From: Campylobacterota bacterium
GTDB taxonomy: Bacteria; Campylobacterota; Campylobacteria; Campylobacterales; Hydrogenimonadaceae
Direction of reading: 5' to 3'
DNA length: 47,746 nt
Assembly: GCA_013153475.1 (NCBI GenBank)
Contig: JAADEJ010000059.1
Span: 1 to 47,746, forward strand
In this document: piece after piece, positions 1 to 7,759 of the stretch
Position numbering within the stretch: position 1 is the stretch's first letter
Layout of the letters: every line of letters begins with the position of its first letter
Program-made: the position numbers and the translations under genes
The notes under the pieces: generated by a model
The model's input: only the letters and a program-made list of their open reading frames with translations
The model's database searches: none
What the model was told of the DNA's origin: nothing

Positions 1-153
1 CGCCGCCGCAACGAGGCCGAGCGCCGTTTTGTGGCGGGTGACCTGGCGGGGGCACGGGAGCGGATGGCGCCCATTGCCAACCTGATGTTGCCCGTTAATA
101 TCGCCCTGGGCGTTTTGGCGCTGGTGCTTGGGATCTTTTTGCGGGGCTTTTAG
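1..153 (+). CDS. C-terminal fragment of an integral membrane protein (5' end outside window)
   Basis: Frame 1 reads RRNEAERRFVAGDLAGARERMAPIANLMLPVNIALGVLALVLGIFLRGF* with a C-terminal hydrophobic segment; its stop abuts the next ATG at 154. Confidence 0.55.
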   Translation, partial: RRRNEAERRFVAGDLAGARERMAPIANLMLPVNIALGVLALVLGIFLRGF

Positions 154-702
154 ATGGTGATACTCGCTTCCGGCTCCGCTACACGGGCAAAGATTTTAAA
201 AAAAGCGGGGGTGGCCTTTTGGCAACAACCTTGCGATTTTGACGAAGAGAGCCTGCGGTATGAGGTGCCGGCCCACTTTGTCTACCACGCCGCCATGGGG
301 AAAATGCGCGCGTGTGAAGCCGAACGTGGGCTTGAGACCCCCTTGCTCTGCGCCGATACGGTCGTAAGCGCGGGCGGCAAGATTTTGCGCAAGGCCAAAG
401 ACGAAGCGGAGGCAAGAGCGCTCCTGCTGAGCCAAAGCGGCGCGGAGGTTGAGATTATCACCTGCATGGTCTACAAGTCGGTGCGCAAGACCTTCATAGA
501 CCTCTCTGTCACCCGCTACCTTTTTGATCCTTTCGATGAAGCGGAGCTGGCGCGTTATCTCGCAAGCGGCGAGTGGCGCGGCAAGGCGGGGGCGTGCATG
601 GTGGAGGGCTTTTGCAAACCCTACATCCGCGAAGTGGTGGGGTATGAGAGTTGCGCCATGGGGCTGACGGTGGAAAAACTGCTCCCGTGGCTGGAAGGGT
701 AG
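154..702 (+). CDS. maf: Maf-like nucleotide pyrophosphatase
   Basis: N-terminal MVILASGSATRAKILKKAG, CADTVV motif, GKAGAC..EG region, as in the Maf/Ham1 fold family. Confidence 0.85.
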   Translation: MVILASGSATRAKILKKAGVAFWQQPCDFDEESLRYEVPAHFVYHAAMGKMRACEAERGLETPLLCADTVVSAGGKILRKAKDEAEARALLLSQSGAEVEIITCMVYKSVRKTFIDLSVTRYLFDPFDEAELARYLASGEWRGKAGACMVEGFCKPYIREVVGYESCAMGLTVEKLLPWLEG

Positions 703-709
703 ATCGCAG

Positions 710-1810
710 ATGTTTTATGAAAAGGAGCTGACAGCCCTCAAGCGCGCGGGGCGTTTTCGCGAGCCGATCGCGCTTGATGTCGATGCCGTGGATATGGCCT
801 CCAACGACTACCTGGGGCTGGCGCATAAAAGAAAGCTCTTTAAACGGGCCTGCAAGCGTGTCGGCGCCTTTGCCTGGCACGCCCCCAAAGCCTCACTCTA
901 TCTGGGAGGATACCACCCGCTTCACCGGGAACTGGAAGATCTGCTGAGCAAACGCACGGGCTTTGAGAAGAGCACGCTGTTTGGGAGCGGTTTTTTGGCC
1001 AACCTGGGGCTGATTGAGGCGCTGGTGCGGCGTCGGGACGTGCTCTTTATGGACGCGCGTTACCACGCCAGCGGCATGACGGCGGCCAGACTTCTGCAAG
1101 GCAAAGTGGTGACCTTTGCCCATAACGACATGGACGATCTGGTGCGAAAGCTTTCCGAAACACCCGTCAAAGGGCGGTGCATCATTGCCGTGGAGGGGGT
1201 CTACTCAATGGAGGGCGACATGGTGCCCAAAGAGGTTTTTGAGGTCGCCGACTGGTTTGGGGCGCTTTTGATTGTGGATGAGGCCCATAGCGTGGGCACC
1301 GTGGGGCCCCGTTTGATGGGGGTGTTTGACCGCTACGGCATTACGCCCGCGCCCAACCATATTAAAATGGGTACTTTGGGTAAGGCGCTGGGCAGTTACG
1401 GCGCTTACGTGTCGGCGAGCGCGGAGGTTGTAAGCTATCTGCAAAATCGGGCCAAATCGCAAATTTACGCCACGGCCCCGTCGCTCTTTGATACGGCGTT
1501 GGCCATTGAGGGATTTGGCTATATTCACAAAAAAAGAGAAAAGCTCAAAGAAAAGATCAAGGCCCTGCGTCTTGGTGCCGAGGCGGCAACGGGCCGGTTG
1601 CCCGAGGGGATGATCGTGCCGGTGCCCATGCCCGATATCGCCACGGCGATGGCCGTACGCCAAAGCCTGCGCCGGGAGGGGTTTGAGGTGGGGGCCGTGC
1701 GCCCGCCGACGGTACAGACGCCGATGCTTCGGGTCATTTTGCGCACGCTGTTTAAGCCAAGCCTCTATCGTCGGCTCTTCGCGCGGATCGGGGAGTTGGC
1801 GGGTGGATAG
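710..1810 (+). CDS. bioF: Class II PLP-dependent aminotransferase, 8-amino-7-oxononanoate synthase-like
   Basis: ASNDYLGLAHK, DEAHSVGTVGPRLMG, and HIKMGTLGKALGSYGAYVSAS lysine motif of the AONS/KBL family. Confidence 0.75.
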   Translation: MFYEKELTALKRAGRFREPIALDVDAVDMASNDYLGLAHKRKLFKRACKRVGAFAWHAPKASLYLGGYHPLHRELEDLLSKRTGFEKSTLFGSGFLANLGLIEALVRRRDVLFMDARYHASGMTAARLLQGKVVTFAHNDMDDLVRKLSETPVKGRCIIAVEGVYSMEGDMVPKEVFEVADWFGALLIVDEAHSVGTVGPRLMGVFDRYGITPAPNHIKMGTLGKALGSYGAYVSASAEVVSYLQNRAKSQIYATAPSLFDTALAIEGFGYIHKKREKLKEKIKALRLGAEAATGRLPEGMIVPVPMPDIATAMAVRQSLRREGFEVGAVRPPTVQTPMLRVILRTLFKPSLYRRLFARIGELAGG

Positions 1811-2501
1811 GTTTGTCTGCGAGCGCCTTGAGATCTTTCGGGGCGATGAGGTCTTTGTGGATATCGCTTTTACGATCGAGCGCTCCATGGCCCTGGTGGG
1901 TGAGAGCGGTAGCGGCAAGAGCCTGACGCTCAAAGCCCTGCTGGGAATGTTGCCCAAAGGGTTTGATTCAACCCTTTCTTATCGGGCCCCCTTTGGGTTG
2001 AGGCGGGGCGAGACGGTGGGGTATGTGCCCCAAAACCCCTTTACCGCGCTCTCGCCCCTGACCCGGATTAAAGATCAGTGGATCGTGGGGGCGCACAGGG
2101 CGGCGGCGCGGATGGAAGAGGTGGGGCTTGATGCGTCGCTTTTGGAGCGCTTTCCCCCCGAGCTTTCGGGCGGGCAACTGCAACGGGTGGTGATCGCCAT
2201 GGCGCTCTCGTCCAGCCCCCGGTTACTGCTCTTGGACGAGCCCACCACGGCGCTGGATGCCGCCTTGCGTCACACGGTGGTGCAATTACTGCTACAATTA
2301 CAGAAAAACGAAGGATTTTTGATGCTTTTTGTCACCCACGACATCGCCACGGCGGCGGCGTTGTGCGAAGAGATGACCGTGATTCGCTCCGGCAGGGTCG
2401 TGGAGCGCGGGCCGACGGCCCTGTTGACGGCTGAGCCGGCCAATGACTATACCCGTGCCCTGATGGAGGCCAACTTCGCCAACCGGGAGTTTCGACGTTG
2501 A
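1803..2501 (+). CDS. ABC transporter ATP-binding protein (peptide/nickel DppD/NikD-like)
   Basis: GTG start at 1803 overlaps the bioF stop by 8 nt. Walker A GESGSGKS, signature LSGGQLQR, Walker B LLLLDEPTTALD, H-loop FVTHD. Confidence 0.8.
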   Translation: MDRFVCERLEIFRGDEVFVDIAFTIERSMALVGESGSGKSLTLKALLGMLPKGFDSTLSYRAPFGLRRGETVGYVPQNPFTALSPLTRIKDQWIVGAHRAAARMEEVGLDASLLERFPPELSGGQLQRVVIAMALSSSPRLLLLDEPTTALDAALRHTVVQLLLQLQKNEGFLMLFVTHDIATAAALCEEMTVIRSGRVVERGPTALLTAEPANDYTRALMEANFANREFRR

Positions 2502-4456
2502 TAGGCAAGCTTTTTCGCTGGACATTTTGGCTGGGCGTATTGGGTCTTTTGGCCGGTGCGGGGTATCTGGTATGGCTCTATTGGCAGATTGGGCATAGGA
2601 TCGAGCCGCTGGTAGATTTCAACCCGCCCAAAACCACCCAGGTTTTTGACCGCAACGGCGCGCTAATCGCCAACGTGTTCGCCAAGGAACACCGCCTCTA
2701 TGTCCCTTACAAAGAGATTCCCGGGCGGGTGATCGAGGCGCTGGTGGCCATTGAGGATACCCGTTTTTTCGAACACCACGGTGTCAACCCCGAAGCGATT
2801 TTCAGGGCCGTCATCAAAGATATCAAGGCCCGCCGGCTGGTGGAGGGGGCCTCTACGCTGACCCAGCAGTTGATCAAGTCGACGCTTTTGAGCCGGGAGA
2901 AGAAGCTCAAACGCAAAATCATAGAAGCGCTTCTTGCCGTAAAACTTGAGCAGACGCTGAGCAAAGAGGAGATACTGGAGCGCTATCTCAACGCCATCTT
3001 CTTCGGCCACGGCTACTACGGCATCAAGACGGCGGCAAAGGGCTATTTTCATAAAGACCTGGATGAGCTGACGTTAAAGGAGATCGCCGTGCTGGTAGGG
3101 CTTCCCAAAGCCCCCAGCGCATATGATCCCACCCGTCATTACGCCAACGCCATGGCCCGGGCCAACCGGGTTTTGGAGCGGATGCGCACCCTGGGGTGGA
3201 TCGACGAGGCGACCTATCTCAGAGAGATCAAGGCGGCCCCGAAGGTGTATGACGATACGCTGACGCAAAACAGGGCTCCCTATATTGTGGACGCGGTAGT
3301 GCAGAAGCTTCAAAAACGGCTTCCCGATCTGAAAACCGGAGGGTATCGGATCGAGACGGCGGTAGATCTGGAGTATCAGAAGATGGCCCGGAATGCACTG
3401 CGATACGGTTATGACGCCTACTGGAAGCGTCACGAAAAGCTCAAACCCGACGAGAACGTTTCGGAGAGTTTCAACGGGGCGATGGTGGTGCTTGACGGCC
3501 GAAGCGGCGACGTGCTGGCGCTGGTAGGCGGGGTGGATTACGCCAAAAGCGCCTTTAACCGCGCCGTCTCCTCCCGCCGCCAGCCCGGATCGGCTTTCAA
3601 ACCCTTCATTTACGAAACGGCTTTGAACCTGGGGTACAACCCCGAAAGCCTCATTCCCGATATCGCCCGAACCTACCGTTTCGAGGAGGGTGATACCGAC
3701 AAACTCTGGAAGCCCAAGAACTACGAGAAGGATTTCAAGGGACTCATGACGCTAAGGGAGGCGCTGGTGCATTCGCGCAACCTGGCCACCATCAACCTGG
3801 TCAGCGCCATCGGTATTCCCACACTGCATAAAAAGCTGGCGGTTTTCGGTATCAAAGATCTGCCCTATAACCTCTCCATTGCATTGGGTAACATCGCCGT
3901 CTCGCCTTTGCAGATGGCGCGTCTTTATACGGTCTTTGCCGATATGGGTGTATTGCACGAGCCCCGGCTGGTACTTGGGGTTTTGGATGATGAGGGGCAA
4001 GTGGTATGGCGCAACGAAGCCAAAGCCCAACGGGTCTACCGCCCCGAGCAGGCCTATTTGCTGGTCGATATACTGCGGGATGTGGTGAAGCGGGGCACGG
4101 GGCGGCGCGTCTACCTGCCCGGTGTGGATATCGCCGGAAAAACCGGTACCACCAACAACAGCGTCGATACCTGGTTTTGCTCTTTTACCCCCGATGTGGA
4201 GACGATTGTGTGGTTCGGTAACGACGACAATACCCCGCTACCCAAACATGAGACGGGGGGACGGACCGCCGGACCGAGCGCCAGATATTTCTATCGGGAT
4301 CTGATTGCCCGGCATCCCGAGTTCAAACGCCGTTTCAAGGAGCCAGAGGGGGTCTATCACGTCAAACGCAACGGACGGGATCTGATCTATACCGATCTGT
4401 CACCTCTGCCGCCCGAGTCGGTGACGGAGGGAGAAGAGGATGAAATTATCTTTTAA
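2498..4456 (+). CDS. Penicillin-binding protein 1A (transglycosylase/transpeptidase)
   Basis: GT51 motifs EDTRFFEHHGVN, GASTLTQQLIKS; transpeptidase motifs SRRQPGSAFKPF, SRN, KTGTTN. Confidence 0.92.
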   Translation: MIGKLFRWTFWLGVLGLLAGAGYLVWLYWQIGHRIEPLVDFNPPKTTQVFDRNGALIANVFAKEHRLYVPYKEIPGRVIEALVAIEDTRFFEHHGVNPEAIFRAVIKDIKARRLVEGASTLTQQLIKSTLLSREKKLKRKIIEALLAVKLEQTLSKEEILERYLNAIFFGHGYYGIKTAAKGYFHKDLDELTLKEIAVLVGLPKAPSAYDPTRHYANAMARANRVLERMRTLGWIDEATYLREIKAAPKVYDDTLTQNRAPYIVDAVVQKLQKRLPDLKTGGYRIETAVDLEYQKMARNALRYGYDAYWKRHEKLKPDENVSESFNGAMVVLDGRSGDVLALVGGVDYAKSAFNRAVSSRRQPGSAFKPFIYETALNLGYNPESLIPDIARTYRFEEGDTDKLWKPKNYEKDFKGLMTLREALVHSRNLATINLVSAIGIPTLHKKLAVFGIKDLPYNLSIALGNIAVSPLQMARLYTVFADMGVLHEPRLVLGVLDDEGQVVWRNEAKAQRVYRPEQAYLLVDILRDVVKRGTGRRVYLPGVDIAGKTGTTNNSVDTWFCSFTPDVETIVWFGNDDNTPLPKHETGGRTAGPSARYFYRDLIARHPEFKRRFKEPEGVYHVKRNGRDLIYTDLSPLPPESVTEGEEDEIIF

Positions 4457-4465
4457 GGATACGCC

Positions 4466-5848
4466 ATGACACCGAAAGAACGTTACAAAAAACTCAAACA
4501 GCACCTCAGTGAGGAGAATCCGGTACTGTTGGATGTCATCAAACAGTATGAGCAGTTGGACAAAACCGCCCACGCGCTCGGTTTTTTGGAGCCGGAGCAG
4601 AGTTTTACCGAAAAGATCTCCTGGTGGCCGCTCATTTCGGTGTTGGGGACCTTCTCGGCGGGAAAATCGACATTTATCAACAGTTACCTGGGGGTCAAGG
4701 TACAAGAGAGCGGCAACCAGGCGGTGGACGACAAATTTACCGTCATCACCTACGGCAACGACGAAAAGCCCATGACCCTGCCGGGTCTGGCGCTGGATGC
4801 CGATCCCCGGTTTCCTTTTTACAATATCAGCGAAGAGGTGGAGAAAGTAGAAAAAGGGGAGGGAAACCGGGTCAACCTCTATCTACAGCTCAAAACCGTC
4901 AAGTCCGACGCCATCAAAGGGGAGATTCTCATCGACTCGCCCGGTTTCGACGCGGACAGCCAACGCGACGCCGTTTTGCGTATTACCGACCATATTATCG
5001 GCATGAGCGACCTGGTGCTCATCTTTTTTGACGCCCGGCATCCCGAACCGGGCGCCATGCGCGATACCCTCAAGCATCTGGTGGGCGCGACGATGGGACA
5101 GCGCGACAGCGACAAAATTTTGTATATCCTCAACCAGATCGATACCACCGCCAAAGAGGACAACCTCGAAGAGGTGATGGGCGCGTGGCAGCGGGCGCTG
5201 TCGCAACAGGGGTTGATTTCGGGCAACTTTTTCGCTGTCTATGACGAGTCGGCCGCCGGCCCCATTGACGACGCGGCGGTGGCGGAGCGGTTGAGGCGCA
5301 AACGGGATGAGGATATGGCCAAGATCGTCAGTCGCATGGAGGGAGTGAAGGTGGAGCGGGCCTACCGTATTTCCAAAGCGCTGGAGGACTTTGCCAAGGA
5401 GATTATCCAGAACAAGCTGCCGACTCTCAAAGAGAGTCTCAACCGCTGGGGGCGGCGGGTGTTGCTGGCCGATCTCTTGACCCTCGGGCTTCTGGGCGGC
5501 GGCGCCTGGGCCGCCGTGATGTTAGGGGCGGTGCCCGCCGGTCTGGCGTGGGGGCTTTACGGTGCGGCGGCGTTGCTGATTGTATTGCTGCACTTTCGCT
5601 ACCGTAAATGGTTCGCCGCCGCCGAATTGCATCGGTGGGGCGAAAAAGATGAGAAGATGGCTGCTGCCGTGGCCCACAATACCCGTTGGTACCGCCCGAT
5701 GCTAAGGGTCTGGCTGCCGGGTTGGAGCCGCCGTGCCGCCGAGCGGCTGGAACGGGTGATCGACTACTCCAAAGCGGCGATTCGCCGCCTGAACGATCAG
5801 TATGTCAGCCCCGCTGGGGCGGATGTCAAAGAGGAAACGACGCTTTAA
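4466..5848 (+). CDS. Dynamin/EHD-like GTPase with C-terminal transmembrane hairpin
   Basis: P-loop GTFSAGKSTFI, DSPGFD (G3), LNQID (G4-like), hydrophobic pair LLTLGLLGGGAWAAVMLGAVPAGLAWGLYGAAALLIVLL. Confidence 0.75.
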   Translation: MTPKERYKKLKQHLSEENPVLLDVIKQYEQLDKTAHALGFLEPEQSFTEKISWWPLISVLGTFSAGKSTFINSYLGVKVQESGNQAVDDKFTVITYGNDEKPMTLPGLALDADPRFPFYNISEEVEKVEKGEGNRVNLYLQLKTVKSDAIKGEILIDSPGFDADSQRDAVLRITDHIIGMSDLVLIFFDARHPEPGAMRDTLKHLVGATMGQRDSDKILYILNQIDTTAKEDNLEEVMGAWQRALSQQGLISGNFFAVYDESAAGPIDDAAVAERLRRKRDEDMAKIVSRMEGVKVERAYRISKALEDFAKEIIQNKLPTLKESLNRWGRRVLLADLLTLGLLGGGAWAAVMLGAVPAGLAWGLYGAAALLIVLLHFRYRKWFAAAELHRWGEKDEKMAAAVAHNTRWYRPMLRVWLPGWSRRAAERLERVIDYSKAAIRRLNDQYVSPAGADVKEETTL

Positions 5849-7509
5849 CGCTTCAAAAAGGCGGGTACCTCTTTGTAGGTGACGGGCTTGGCGAAGAGAT
5901 AGCCCTGCATCTCTTCGCATCCCATCTCTTCGAGTATCTGTTTCTGTCTTCCTTTTTCCACCCCTTTGGCCAGGGCGTCCAGTCCCATGGCCGATGCGAC
6001 CGCCAAAGAGGCTTTGACGATATGGTTGGGGGTATCGCTTTCGATCCGGCTGATAAGGTTGCGGTCGATCTTGAGTTTCTTGAAATCGTACTTTTTCAGA
6101 TCGCTTAATGAGGAGTAACCGCTTCCGAAGTCGTCGATGCTGATTTGGCAGCCGAGCTCCGTAATCTTTTTGATATTCTCCAATCCCTCTTTCCCGGCCT
6201 GTAACAGGCTCTTTTCGGTAATCTCGAATTCGATGCGCCGGGCGGGGATCTCGTAACGCTCCAGGATGGTCTTGGTAAAGGCGAACCAGGATTTGTCCAT
6301 GACCTGTTTATGGGAGAGATTGATGGAGAGGAGAAAATCGTCGATGGCCGTCTCCCGTTCCCACTCCCTGAGACGTCGGCAGCAGTTTTCGAATACCCAG
6401 CGGCCGATACGGATGATCAGTGTACTCTCTTCGGCGACGGGGATGAATTCTGTTGGGGTGAATGTCTCTCCGATGGAGGCTTTGAGACGAAGGAGCGCCT
6501 CGAAACCGATTACCTTGCCGCCCAGAATATCGATCTGCGGTTGGAACAGAAGGTAGAAATTCCCTTTTTCCAGCGCTTCGCTGAGAATCTGCTCGATGCG
6601 GTAGTGGCGTTTGATGGCATGGTCGATGGCGTCGGTGTAGTAGCGGAAACCGTGTTTGCCCTCTTTTTTGGCCAGGTACATGGCGTTGTCGGCGTTTTTG
6701 ATGAGTGTTTCGGTGGTGGTGCCGTCTTTGGGGAAGATGGCGATGCCGATACTGGTGCCGATATGATAGGCGACTTTGTTGACGACAAAAGGTTCGTCGA
6801 ACGCTTTGATGATCCGTTTGGCCAGATACATCAGCGCCTTGCGGTTTTTGTAGGGTTCGACCAACAGCAAAAACTCGTCTCCCCCGAAACGAGCGAGAAA
6901 GTCGCTGGTTCTTAGGACCTTTTGAAGACGTTGCGCCGCCTCTTTGAGAACGTTGTCTCCCGCTTCGTGGCCCAGGGTATCGTTGATGGTTTTGAAATTG
7001 TCCAGGTCGATGAAAAAGAGCGCCCCTTCGGTACCGTTGCGCTGGGCATGGCGGATCGCCTCTTCCAGTTTTCGGATAAAATAGAAACGGTTGGGCAGAC
7101 CGGTGAGGCGGTCGTGGGTGGCTTCGTAGAAGAGCTTTTTGGAAAAAGCCGACTCTTTCCGGTTGGCGGGTTGAAAGAGCAGCGCGTGGCCGAGCAGTCG
7201 GTTGGCGGGATCGAAAATCGGCGTGATGTCGGCATGGGTGGGAATGGGTCCCTGGGAGGTTCTGACGGTGACCCTGCCGTGGAACCCCTCCTCCTTTTCC
7301 AACGCGTGCCGTATCCGCTTGCGCTCACGGGGAAGGAAAAGGCTGTAAAGGTCGGTGATCTCCTCTTTGTCGAACAACTCCTCGAAAGATTTGTTGCAGA
7401 AGAGGTCGCCCTTGATGCGGTAAAAGAGGAAAGGAATACTGCTTTCGACGAAAAGGGTTTGAAGCGTCGTCAGGCATATGTCTGTTTCAGGGAGGGATTC
7501 GTAACGCAA
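5845..7509 (-). CDS. PAS-GGDEF-EAL domain protein (c-di-GMP signalling)
   Basis: RTSDFLARFGGDEF (I-site plus GGDEF), FEALLRL, SINLS, EITEKS, IDDFGSGYSSL, LKIDR, AKGVE, MQGYLF; N-terminal PAS-like region. Confidence 0.9.
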   Translation of the reverse strand: MRYESLPETDICLTTLQTLFVESSIPFLFYRIKGDLFCNKSFEELFDKEEITDLYSLFLPRERKRIRHALEKEEGFHGRVTVRTSQGPIPTHADITPIFDPANRLLGHALLFQPANRKESAFSKKLFYEATHDRLTGLPNRFYFIRKLEEAIRHAQRNGTEGALFFIDLDNFKTINDTLGHEAGDNVLKEAAQRLQKVLRTSDFLARFGGDEFLLLVEPYKNRKALMYLAKRIIKAFDEPFVVNKVAYHIGTSIGIAIFPKDGTTTETLIKNADNAMYLAKKEGKHGFRYYTDAIDHAIKRHYRIEQILSEALEKGNFYLLFQPQIDILGGKVIGFEALLRLKASIGETFTPTEFIPVAEESTLIIRIGRWVFENCCRRLREWERETAIDDFLLSINLSHKQVMDKSWFAFTKTILERYEIPARRIEFEITEKSLLQAGKEGLENIKKITELGCQISIDDFGSGYSSLSDLKKYDFKKLKIDRNLISRIESDTPNHIVKASLAVASAMGLDALAKGVEKGRQKQILEEMGCEEMQGYLFAKPVTYKEVPAFLKR

Positions 7510-7699
7510 ATTCCGCCTTTTTTACAGGTAATATTCTATTATACAATAAATTTTTAAAAGAAAAAATTCTATTCGGTTACGAAAATTCGTACCGGATGAT
7601 GCTTTTCCTCCCCTGTTTGATAAAAAGATTATAGCGAAAAAGCGTTACCCGTTAAAAAACGGTGATAGTGCAGACAACCATTAATCTATATTGTCACTA

Positions 7700-7724
7700 A
7701 ACTTGACATAGTTTCTGTCAAGTT
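7700..7724. promoter_or_regulatory. HAIR-like (HspR-type) inverted repeat AACTTGACA-N7-TGTCAAGTT upstream of htpG
   Basis: Perfect 9-bp arms with a 7-nt spacer, overlapping the -35 box; compare HAIR consensus CTTGAGT-N7-ACTCAAG. Confidence 0.6.
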
Positions 7725-7731
7725 GTACAAT
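7703..7731 (+). promoter_or_regulatory. Putative sigma70 promoter of htpG: TTGACA-N17-TACAAT
   Basis: Near-consensus -35 (7703-7708) and -10 (7726-7731) with 17-bp spacing, 28 bp before the htpG ATG. Confidence 0.75.
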
Positions 7732-7759
7732 TGCAACTAAAAAACAAGGAGTTTTGCGC

